NCBI GenBank assembly: GCA_011800805.1
Contig: MPNW01001232.1
Coordinates: forward strand, 13,692 to 26,602
Source: Hirudo medicinalis
Lineage: Eukaryota; Annelida; Clitellata; Hirudinida; Hirudinidae
Direction of reading: 5' to 3'
DNA length: 12,911 nucleotides
Below are positions 1-8,401 of the stretch, piece by piece (position 1 is the stretch's first letter; the number at the start of each line of letters is the position of its first letter). The notes beneath the pieces were generated by a model. The model ran no database searches. It had not been told where the DNA came from and worked only from the letters and a program-made list of their open reading frames with translations. The position numbers were made by a program, and so were the translations under genes.

Positions 1-107
1 TGTAATATAATATTGTTGTGGATTACAATGTAATATAATATTTTTGTGGATTACAATGTAATATAATATTTTTGTGGATTACAATATAATATAATATTTT
101 TATAATT
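1..107. repeat. 28-bp tandem repeat, about 3.8 copies
   Basis: Units start at 1, 29, 57 and 85. The first three are nearly identical (one G/T difference) and the fourth decays after about 23 bases. Each unit combines an AT-rich half (TAATATAATATT) with TTGTGGATTACAA. The array continues to the window edge, so its true length is unknown. It lies in what should be an intron of the upstream atlastin-like gene, about 25 bases before its acceptor. Confidence 0.85.
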
Positions 108-133
108 AAAGTTATTAATCCTTATTCTGCCAG

Positions 134-420
134 AGAAGCTAAGGCCGGAGGAGAAGAGTTCAGCTCCGTTTGCGACAAGAAACTGGATTCGAAACTCCGA
201 GCTCAGTTCGAGCACTTCAAGTTGTTGAACGAGGTGCGCTTGTCTCGTTAACTGATTTTAATTTCATGGCTTGTTAATTGATGTAATATATTTATTACTT
301 GATTTATCTGTGCAGTCCAAGAGACAGTCTGAGCTCACTCTCAAGATTACCTTCGCGATCACTCTGGCATTGGCTGGCATTGGAATCTATTCCATGTGGC
401 GCAGACTCCGCTCGTCATGA
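134..420 (+). CDS. Atlastin-like GTPase paralogue, last two coding exons (5' part outside window)
   Basis: Two exons are visible: 134-233 (acceptor ending ctgccag, donor gtgcgc) and 316-420 (acceptor ctgtgcag, stop TGA 418-420). The first encodes 33 full codons including AKAGGEEFSSVCDKKLDSKL, which matches the last helices of the atlastin middle domain (compare [20 protein letters not shown] in the complete gene downstream). Both introns fall at the same places and phases as there: phase 2 inside an Arg codon, and phase 0 after Asn-Glu/Asn-Lys. The last exon encodes 34 residues with a single hydrophobic stretch, ITFAITLALAGIGIYSMW, and a basic end RRLRSS. Canonical atlastins have a two-helix hairpin and an amphipathic cytosolic tail; neither is visible here. 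The family call rests on about 33 residues plus intron positions. An ancestral GBP/atlastin-type relative is also possible. Nothing can be said of its GTPase domain. Confidence 0.8.
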
Positions 421-475
421 TATTTTGAAAATTAAATGTCATCTAGTATCCATGTTTTGCTACTTTGGTTTATTG

Positions 476-481
476 AATAAA
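476..481 (+). promoter_or_regulatory. Polyadenylation signal of the upstream atlastin-like gene
   Basis: AATAAA lies 55 bases after the TGA at 418-420, the first such hexamer downstream. Its use is inferred. Confidence 0.55.
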
Positions 482-1218
482 GCTGAGGAAAATCTTTGGG
501 CTTATCAATGTTCATTGAAGAGCAGCTCATCTTAGGGCTGAGAAAAGTAGTTGAAGTTGTCACTTCGATTTTGAAAAATATAATGTAGGAGTGGGTGTTT
601 CGGTACTTCGAGATTTTCGAGGTCCGCCCTTTCTAGCGTTCTTAAGTGCTGAAGGAGTTTTATGTCCAGTAGATCGAAAGGTTTGCATAAGCGGACTTGC
701 CCACGATGAATTCAGAGCATCCATGGCAATCACAAAATTAATTTGAAATTCGGGTGTAAGTGGTATAAGTGGCTTGCAGCATTTGAAAGTCCGCGTACGA
801 AAGCAAGACTTTGTAGATGTCTAGATGTGGTTGGTCATGCCCATGGACGGCAGTTCAGCTAATTCCAAGGTGGAGCCAAACTTCAAACTTAATTAATTGA
901 TGTCAATGATGTTAATCATTAATTCCTTATCCATGTTTACAATATAAATTTTTATCTAATATTCTCCAAATTATTCAAAGTTAAATCGAGTGCTGTCTAA
1001 TCTGGAATAAAGTAAACCGATTAAACCAGCTCATCAGCGAAATAAATTAATTGAATACATCTCTTAAATTGTGATACCCGCTGTCAAATTGTTCACTAAT
1101 TAATTATCATTGACACATTTTTAGAAGAATATCTAAAAATATCGATTAATTTCTTTCTTACGTCCATACGAAGTTTTAGTTTTTTCGCACTTTAATGGTT
1201 ACCTTTTGTGTACAAACA
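482..1218. other. Intergenic spacer between the two atlastin genes
   Basis: No open frame with recognisable protein similarity was found on either strand. Positions 540-880 are less AT-rich and may be residual 3' flank of the upstream gene. Positions 890-1190 are strongly AT-rich and precede the atlastin start. A short imperfect hairpin (acttcga/tcgaggt) lies near 615-632. I see no clear TATA box at a convincing distance from 1223. Confidence 0.5.
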
Positions 1219-1230
1219 TAAGATGGCGGC
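1219..1230 (+). promoter_or_regulatory. TISU/YY1-like element overlapping the atlastin start codon
   Basis: TAAGATGGCGGC matches the TISU consensus SAASATGGCGGC at 11 of 12 positions (T for S at -4) and contains the full YY1-type core AAGATGGCGGC. In mammals this element directs transcription and scanning-independent initiation on very short 5' UTRs. The ATG is 1223-1225 with A at -3. Whether invertebrates use it in the same way here is inference. Confidence 0.55.
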
Positions 1231-3100
1231 TGCTACTGGAGGTACTTGGTTTTATTTCAAGCTATTTAATCGCATGGATTCTAGCAAATGGTGAATTTGT
1301 TTGCTACAAATTAGCCGTTAACCGTATTTATTGCGAGGCATGAGACATTAACCCAATCTGCCACGTATATTTAGTCTTCCAACAATGGCTTAATACAATG
1401 AACTGTACTATTTGAACTTCTCGTTCAATTTTTTTCCTAATGTGCTTCCATTTTTACAACCGGCAATAAATCACCATTCTAGATAATTTTCACTAGAGTG
1501 CAACTATGGTTGCATTTTTATTAGCAAAAATAAAATAAAGTAAAGAATACCTCTCAAATATATCAAAAATAAAAAGGTAGAGCACTTCAAGTCGTGAAGT
1601 CAGAAGATGACAAGTCATTTGAAGTTGACGAGGATGCCCTCACAAAAATCCTCTTGGACAGCAGGGTCAGAAACAGCAAAGTGATGATCGTCTCTGTGGC
1701 AGGAGCTTACAGGAGAGGAAAATCTTTCCTTCTCAACTTCTTTCTGAAGTACCTCAAAAATCCTGGCAACCCTGTAAGTTGGAGGAGATTCTTGACCATT
1801 TTGGACCGTTCTCGTTAAATTTTTATCCTCGAGATAACTTTGACAGTTAACTAATTAATATTTTAATATTAACTCTCATTTGAAATCTGCTATTGAGTTT
1901 AGTATTGATAATGGTGAGTTTTGTCAATTTAAGAGCTTATTTGATTTTATTTTAACAGTTTTTAACTATTTAAATGTAAACAACGGTAAATTGTTTTGCG
2001 TTTCAATAATTTGTGGCCTTTGAACTGTGATCGCGTTCTATGCAAGGTTCATGAGTGGATTTGATTTTGTATTCATTTTAGTCCTCACAAAGAGATGATG
2101 AACTTCACACTTCTGCGACTAAAAACTACTCGTAGATTCTACAATTCACGAAACGCTATATTTTACGTCATCCAGAGAAACAAAAAATTTGTTCAAATGT
2201 TTCAAAACGACATTCCTTACCCCCCTGCAGGACTGGATGGGCAGCCCCAACGAGCCCTTGGTCGGCTTTTCGTGGAAAGGTGGCAGCGAGAGGACGACCT
2301 CGGGCATCCTCCTCTGGAGCGAACCTTTTTTCATCACCTTGCCGTCCGGCGAAAAGGTTGGTTTTCGCGGAATGTCGTCTTGCAATTTTTGCGACGTCAT
2401 GTTGCCGAACCAAAATGTCTCACGATGTCGGTTACCTGGCACTGTGGTAGTGAATCATTGTGCATTAGTGTTTATTAATAAGTTACCAATAATTTAATAA
2501 TGATGATGATGATGGAGGTGGTGATGATGATGATGATGATGATAATTTCTTAATAGTAGTAACTTTTTATAATACTAATAGTTTCTTAGAATAAGCCACC
2601 AATTAATGTACATAAACATACTTTACAAATTTATCGATCATCACTACACTTCACTAAACTAATTGGCCAAACACTCTCTCACTCACTCACTCACCACCCA
2701 CTCACTCACCCACCCACTCACTCACTCTCATTATCACTTCATTGCATCACCAGGTCTGCATCCTCCTGATGGACACCCAGGGTGCCTTTGACAGCGAGAC
2801 CACGGTCAAGGAGTGCGCCACGGTGTTCGCTTTCAGCACGATGGTCAGCTCGGTGCAGGTCTACAATATCACGCACAACATACAAGAGGACGACCTGCAG
2901 CATCTCGAGGTTTGGGAAAGTTTTGGATTAGATTCAGATAGTATGTTTGTTTAATAATAATAATTAACTAATTAAAATGATGATGATTACATTGTTGCTA
3001 TTATTATTATTATTGTTGTTGTTGTTGTTATTAGTATTATTATTCTTGTTATTGTTGGTATTATTATTATTACTACTATTATTATTAGTATTATTATTAC

Positions 3101-3133
<33 letters not shown>

Positions 3134-5219
3134 TACTACTTTTAAAACAAATGTGACAATTTCTTATTTATTTCACTTCAAGCTCTTCACCGAGTATGGG
3201 AGACTGGCATTGGAAGCCTACAACGACAAGCCCTTCCAGGTGGATTCATTACCTGATGAGTTTTTTTTGGTCGAACTTTTGGGTGGCATTTACCACCTGA
3301 TTGCATTTACCTGCAGTTGAATTTTCTCAATGTAATATTGTTTAATAATATTATAATGATTTATTATTACCTTATGCATAACTAATTAGAGGTGCATAAT
3401 TAGCTAACTATTTTTGGCTTTGTTTCGAAGAGTACAAATGTGAAAAATTCATTACGTTGACTGCAGTTAAATTCTCTCAATGTAATATTGTTTAATAATA
3501 TTATAATGATTTATTATTACCTTATGCATAACTAATTAGAGGCGCATAATTAGCTAACTGACCGATCGACAGAGCCTCCACTTTCTGGTCAGGGACTGGC
3601 AGTATCCGTACCAGTACCCGTACGGACTCGCGGGGGGAAAGGGCTTCCTCGAGAAAAGATTGGAGGTGAATATGAAGCACATTGACATAAATTAACTCAC
3701 ATTAACATAAATTAACATATCGAAATAAACCGGGGACTGCAAGCTAGTAAAGTTAACTGTGAAGTTTATTGCACAAGTTCATCGAGTCGAGGTCATCGGC
3801 TGACTGATGCTAACAGATAACTAATCTACGTACTAATTAATCATCGTTAGTCAGCTCGGTCATCGGCTAACTAATCTACGTACTAATTAATCGTCGTCAG
3901 CCAGATGGCTCGGTAATCTGCAATTCGTCGACCGCAGATAAAAGAGAAGCAGGCCTTCGAGTTGCAGAACCTGAGGAAGAACATCAGCCAGTGCTTCAAG
4001 GACATCAACTGCTTCCTCATGCCCCACCCCGGCCTCAGTGTCGCGACAAGCGCCACCTTCAACGGCAGCCTGGCAGGTGATGATGATGATCATGGTGGTG
4101 GTGATGACGATGATGATCATGGTGGTGGTGATGACGATGATGATCATGTTGTCGATGATGTTGATGATGATCATGTTGTTGATGATGTGGTGATGATGAT
4201 GATGATCATGTTGTTGATGATGTGGTGGTGTTGACGATGATCATATTGCTGATGGTGGCGATCGGGAATTATTAAAATTTCTTTGATCAATTAATCGTTA
4301 TTTCTTAAATCTATTTTTATTAATAAACTTGTGACAGTCTTCTTATCGGTCACTTGCTTCTCCCCACACTTCTCATCATCATTTAGTTAGAACTTAAACA
4401 ACAACGGCTTTGTATTGAAAACATCTTGGCAGTCGAGCATTTCAGCAGAAAGTCAAGCGAGCGTTTTGTTTACGATCTAAATGTTCTCGGCATAGTAGAT
4501 GACAAAATTTACTGCATTCACTGTAGTAAACAATTTGCTTTCTGTGGTTCAAATTCGTCTCTGACGTAACACCTTTGGCACAAATATCAAGACGCTGCCG
4601 ACAATGATCGGCAGATGAGTTCTGAGTGATTAACAAATTTCTTGTCATGTCAGACGAGCAAGCCTGTGAGCGGAAAACTTTCTGCAGACTTGAAAGTCTC
4701 TTTAGCTTTAAATCCACGTTACAAGAAACTCACATTTCTAAGAAGAGCAAAACGAGAAGCAGTATGGACAGCATTGTCGAATGCGTTCAGAGCCTTCTAT
4801 GATCGAAAACATCGAGCAGGACGTCCGACAGAAGAACAAAACAGTGAGACAAGATCGCCTGTGCCAAAGAAACGAAAAACTTACTCTGAGTTGCCGAGCA
4901 ACTCTGAATCGCAGTCCTCAGTGCACAGTGCAGAGTCCGAGCTGATGCTGGTGGAAACTTAATAATAATTAATTAATAACCATCGTTATCATGTCCTAGG
5001 CAGTTTTGCGCAGACAATTTGTCTTTGTACACCGGCGACAAAGTCTGTTCCATGCAAAAGACTGTCCTGTCTTTCTACAGAACGTCGATAATCATCAATA
5101 ACATGCCATAACGTCTGCTTCCAGGAAATGTAAATGCTCCTGGGTTTGTTTGCATGACTGACTAAAGAGGTGCCTACTTGCCCTATATAAAACTGATTGA
5201 ATTGTTATTATTATTACAC

Positions 5220-5255
<36 letters not shown>

Positions 5256-5672
5256 CATTATTATTACTGTTTATAATTAAATTAATTCTCAGTTTTTTTC
5301 TCGGCTTTTAAACAAATAAACGAATTTAAAACACGTTTGTGTGACGTTAAGTCATCGATTGGTTGATTAATATTTAATCGAATTAATTTAGATTAATCGA
5401 TTATTTTTTTCGATTAACCGATCAAGACAATTTTTAACCATTACCAATAGCCAATTTTAATGAGAATAATAATTAACTTGGTCTTGACTCTCACTTGTTT
5501 GTTCAAGACATCGAGGTCGACTTCAAGACCAACCTGAAGACCTTCACAGAGTTCCTCTTCCATCCGAAGAATGTCGTCGTCAAGACCATCAATGGCAACC
5601 AGATAACTGGAAAGGAGTTGGTGGAATACTTCAAGGTGATGATGATGACATTGATGGTGGTATTGATAATGA

Positions 5673-5704
<32 letters not shown>

Positions 5705-6710
5705 ATGATGATATTGATGGTGGTATTGATAATGATGATGATGATGATGGTGGTGGTGATGATGATATTGATGGTGGTATTGATAATGATGATGATGATG
5801 ACGGTGGTGATGATGATGATATTGATGGTGGTATTGATAGTGATGATGATGACCTAGATTGAGTCATGGAAAAGAAGTCGTCTGATGTCGAGTTTATGGT
5901 TCCAATTTAAACTAACCATTATGATGATGATGATGATGATGATGATTATTATTATCATTAATATTATTATTATTGTCATCATCATCATTGTTATTATTCA
6001 TCATCTAGTTAGTTAATTTATCGATGATCGGTGACGACAATCAAATAATCCTTCCTTGCAGTCGTACATAAAGGTTTTCCAAGGAAACATACTCCCGGAG
6101 CCAAAGACGATGATGGAGGTAACGATGACGATCCTTCATCGTTCTTTAAATTGTTGACCGCACGGCCGACAAAATGGACGAGTCACAAGAGCGTGTTGTT
6201 GTTGTTGTTGTCGCTCAAAGATAATTATATCTTAATTGTTTGTTGATTATTAATATTACAATTGAACTGTGGATGTTCATTCGTTCTTTTACTATTATTA
6301 TTATTATTATTATTATTATTATCATCATCATCATCGATGTTGTTATTACTATTGTTGTTGTTGTTGTTGTTGTTGTCTCCGACGAGTCACGAATATGGCA
6401 TTTTTACAGCACGAAAAGAGAATAGTTGTCTATAAATAAACCGGACTAACAATCCTGTGTCGTGACTGCTAGCAGACNGGTTCAAATTCACAATAAACGA
6501 AACGAGAGAGAACGAATTAACCTGCTCGGATAAAACAGAATTATCACTCGATTATGAATAAATAATTAGTCGAAAACAGATGTTGTTATTACTATTGTTG
6601 TTGTTATTATTATTATTTATTATTATTATTATTATTATCATCATCATCATCGATGTTGTTATTACTACTGTTGTTGTTGTTGTTATTATTATTATTGTCT
6701 TTGTTATTGC

Positions 6711-6741
<31 letters not shown>

Positions 6742-7264
6742 ATTATTATTATTATTATTAAATATTCATACATTTTACAACTAAGGCTACAGCTGAGGCC
6801 AACAATCTGGCAGCCATTGCCAATGCCAGGGACTTGTACAGCAGGGAGATGGAAAAGGTATGATGATGATGATGATAATGATGGTGGTGATGATGGTGGT
6901 GGTTTTGGATTCTTTTTAGAAGAGTGATGATTGGAAGGTTTGAAAGTTGAAGGTAATGGTTTCGGTGATTATGATGATGATGATTCAAATTTCATGAGCC
7001 GCTTTCAGGTGTGTGAAGGTGACAAGCCTTACCTGAACGAGAAAACACTGGCAGACCACCACGACAAGTGCTTCGTCGAAGCCATGGAACAGTTCAGGTG
7101 AGTCGGTCGTTGCCAATGACTTTAATTGCAGACATTGTGATGTTGTGACGTTATAATACCTGTCATATTAATTATAGGTGCTCACATGATTTGTGAAATT
7201 ATTTCAGCTCGATGTCCACATGCATGATTATATAAATATGAATGTTAAAAATTGAGGCCTATTA

Positions 7265-7331
<67 letters not shown>

Positions 7332-8401
7332 CTGTGTGACAGAACAATTTAAAAATTTTATTTATTGTGATCAAATGCATTGTCGTCGTCATCACATTAA
7401 TCATCATCATAATCACCATCATCATTATCATCATCAGGAAAACGAGGAAGATGGGAGGAGACGACTTCTGCTCCACCTTTGAGGTGAAGCTGGAATCCGA
7501 GCTCTTGGAACTGTTCGAGAGGTACAAGAAGAACAACAAGGTTCGTTGAGTTTCAGTAGTTTTCGATGGAGGCACCCAGCAATTATTTAGCGCAAATTCG
7601 CGCTACATAAATGTTCCTAATGAGTAAATAAATATGATTATAAAGATGATTATTATCACTGTTCTAGTGCATGTCATCATTGCATATTCACATGATGTAT
7701 ATGATGTTGATTTTGGAGATGAGTATAGGTGAGTTAGTCGCACGATTAGGATCGTCACCACCATTCCAAATTAATAATAGATAATCCATTTATTATAATA
7801 ATAATATATTCATAATAAATAAATATTATCATCTCATCATCATCATCATTCCTCAGGCGAAGAGTGTCATGTCGACGGCCCAGACCCCGATCTGCTTCAT
7901 TGCCCTCTGTTTCGTGTCCTACATTCTGTCTGGTCTGTTCTCATTGGTCGGCAGCAACTGCCTGGTGTCCCTCTCCAATGTGCTCATGTCGCTCAGCATA
8001 CTCTGCCTCTTTACCTGGTGCTACTCCAGGTACACCGGCCAATACAGGTGGCTGGGAGAGTCATTGGACATGGTCGCCAGGAGATTCTCAGACGTTAGTT
8101 TGGCTGTGGGAGCCAAAATTCGTTTGGTTTTTTACCGCTCCATGCAGGAACGCAACCCGTTCGTCCAACTTGCAAGCACTTTTGCATGTTGTGTTTTTAC
8201 ATTCTATTAAATTTAAACTTTGGATAAAAATATTTTCTAACAAGTTTTATCGATGTTTTGAGATCTTATTGTTGGTTCATTTTTTTTTTTGCCAAACAGT
8301 ATTTCAAGCTAGGATCACCACCGGAACTGAACTTGGCCTCGGCGGCTGGGGCAGTTTCGAAGGTTGCCCTGGGAACTCACGATAGAAAGAAGGACCAGTG
8401 A
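1223..8401 (+). CDS. atl: Atlastin, ER-membrane-fusion GTPase, 14 coding exons, 524 aa
   Basis: Atlastins are dynamin-superfamily GTPases that tether and fuse tubular ER. Coding exons: 1223-1241, 1577-1773, 2231-2356, 2754-2909, 3183-3239, 3573-3665, 3938-4076, 5508-5635, 6062-6118, 6786-6857, 7009-7097, 7438-7540, 7857-8093, 8300-8401. They sum to 1575 nt, all in phase, all GT-AG. Motifs: P-loop GAYRRGKS (49-56; R52 aligns with the catalytic Arg), switch [11 protein letters not shown] (89-98), DTQG (121-124), G4 RD (192-193). The three-helix middle domain, including [10 protein letters not shown], runs to about 412. Two membrane segments lie at about 423-443 and 447-468. The tail from 492, with [14 protein letters not shown], resembles the amphipathic helix needed for fusion. 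Usual family length is about 540-580. Exon 1 is short and its call depends on the ATG context and phase; the in-frame stop at 1570-1572 rules out a start in an extended exon 2, and the exon 2 acceptor lacks a pyrimidine tract. All other exons are firm. Confidence 0.96.
1242..1576 (+). other. atlastin intron 1
   Basis: AT-rich unique sequence with no open frame or repeat of note. Donor gtactt. The acceptor is a bare A-rich aaaaag with no pyrimidine tract, yet it is the only nearby AG that keeps the Gly codon split (G/GT) in phase. Confidence 0.6.
1774..2230 (+). other. atlastin intron 2
   Basis: Strong donor gtaagt and acceptor ccccctgcag. The interior is AT-rich with no recognisable gene or repeat. 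Short open frames crossing 2095-2230 are chance extensions of exon 3 frames. Confidence 0.8.
2499..2543. repeat. TGA/ATG trinucleotide repeat in intron 3
   Basis: A near-perfect (TGA)n tract, interrupted once by GGAGGTGG. Confidence 0.9.
2671..2730. repeat. CACT/CTCA tetranucleotide repeat before exon 4
   Basis: Degenerate (CTCA)n, all pyrimidine and A, ending about 24 bases before the exon 4 acceptor at 2752-2753. Its C and T content may act as an extended pyrimidine tract. Confidence 0.85.
2998..3141. repeat. TTA/TTG/TAC trinucleotide repeat in intron 4
   Basis: About 140 bases of (ATT)n with TTG and ACT variants. It fills most of intron 4 (2910-3182). Confidence 0.9.
3311..3559. repeat. 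99-bp direct repeat pair in intron 5
   Basis: Copy 1 is 3311-3409 and copy 2 is 3461-3559, offset 150 with 51 unique bases between. Only three differences are seen, all transitions (about 97% identity), so the duplication is recent. Copy 2 ends 13 bases before exon 6. Confidence 0.92.
3679..3913. repeat. Short direct duplications in intron 6
   Basis: A 20-bp unit beginning acatt(g/a)acataaattaa is repeated at 3679 and 3699. A segment containing aactaatctacgtactaatt recurs at 3829 and 3869 (offset 40), with ggtcatcggct before both. These duplications make up much of intron 6 (3666-3937). Confidence 0.8.
4078..4255. repeat. TGATGATGATCATGGTGG-type minisatellite at the exon 7 donor
   Basis: The array starts with the donor itself (gtgatgatga). 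Units built on TGATGATCATG with GGTGGTG or TTGTTGA insertions repeat about six times. The array is open in the exon 7 frame up to TGA at 4232-4234. Confidence 0.9.
4387..4962 (+). pseudogene. Decayed hAT-superfamily transposase fragment with BED finger, inside atlastin intron 7
   Basis: A single frame runs from after TAG 4384-4386 to TAA 4960-4962 and is broken by stops at 4567-4569 and 4627-4629. The first part encodes a BED-type zinc finger ([11 protein letters not shown], then [14 protein letters not shown]-stop-HLWHKY); the expected last His is Tyr. The part from about 4640 encodes [20 protein letters not shown] and VWTALSNAF, resembling the LDPRFK...FL...VW segment of ZBED-like hAT transposases, then a basic PKKRKTY stretch. 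Several hundred residues of catalytic core are missing between them, and no C-terminal dimerisation domain is seen. It therefore cannot encode an active transposase. Terminal inverted repeats and an 8-bp target duplication were not found by eye. It lies in the same orientation as the host gene. Confidence 0.65.
5203..5268. repeat. TTA repeat in intron 7
   Basis: (TTA)n of about 65 bases with one interruption (acacg). Confidence 0.9.
5637..5852. repeat. 54-63-bp minisatellite at the exon 8 donor
   Basis: The core attgatggtggtattgata recurs at 5650, 5713, 5767 and 5821 (spacing 63, 54, 54), separated by (TGA)n and GGTGGTGG tracts. All spacings are multiples of three, so the exon 8 frame stays open to TAG 5855-5857. 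The repeat begins at the donor gtgatgatga. Confidence 0.92.
5920..6006. repeat. Compound ATG / ATT / CAT repeat near the exon 9 acceptor
   Basis: (ATG)n, then (ATT)n, then (CAT)n. The CAT part (5977-6006) is the complement of the TGA array at the other end of the same intron. Confidence 0.85.
6193..6377. repeat. TTG and compound ATT-ATC-TTG repeats in intron 9 (first block)
   Basis: A short (TTG)n lies at 6193-6211, and a compound (ATT)n(ATC)n-GATGTTGTTATTACT-(TTG)n block at 6291-6377. The 30-bp junction at 6321-6350 recurs exactly at 6637-6666. Confidence 0.88.
6579..6761. repeat. Compound ATT-ATC-TTG repeats in intron 9 (second block)
   Basis: This block has the same architecture as the first, extended by (ATT)n to within 25 bases of the exon 10 acceptor at 6784-6785. 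The single unresolved base (N, 6478) lies in the unique sequence between the two blocks. Confidence 0.88.
6858..6900. repeat. TGA repeat at the exon 10 donor
   Basis: The intron begins gtatgatgatgatgatga, so the repeat starts inside the donor. Unlike introns 7 and 8, the exon frame meets TGA at once. Confidence 0.85.
7267..7328. repeat. (TG)31 dinucleotide repeat in intron 11
   Basis: 62 bases of uninterrupted alternating TG lie within intron 11 (7098-7437), about 110 bases before the exon 12 acceptor. Such tracts are long enough to adopt Z-DNA and are usually length-polymorphic. Confidence 0.95.
7393..7437. repeat. CAT repeat ending at the exon 12 acceptor
   Basis: (ATC/CAT)n runs directly into the acceptor: the last bases are atcatcag, so the splice-site CAG is the final repeat unit. 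Confidence 0.85.
7786..7852. repeat. AT-rich and CAT repeat before the exon 13 acceptor
   Basis: An ATA/TAA-rich stretch is followed by (CAT)n, ending just before the acceptor cctcag at 7851-7856. Confidence 0.75.

Noticed and set aside
1..107. CRISPR-like array
   Set aside because: The units are directly contiguous 28-bp tandem copies with no unique spacers, in an animal genome.
213..1593. Shared 13-mer gagcacttcaagt in the upstream paralogue exon and at the start of atlastin exon 2
   Set aside because: The two occurrences are in different protein regions and different frames, so homology is unlikely; treated as chance.
1594..1818. Start of atlastin at GTG 1594 within exon 2
   Set aside because: The frame extends upstream through GRALQVV, which matches the conserved atlastin N-terminus, and joins in phase to ATG 1223 in a separate exon. 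The end to 1818 also runs past the donor at 1774.
4442..4717. Minus-strand open frame over the hAT fragment
   Set aside because: It is the antisense of the BED/hAT coding remnant, and its composition does not suggest a protein.
6552..6773. Poly-Ile, poly-Leu, poly-Asn and poly-His frames in the ATT/CAT repeats (also 6240-6425, 6758-6988, 7228-7575, 11612-11968, 12138-12375)
   Set aside because: They are translations of trinucleotide or TG repeats with no flanking coding signal.
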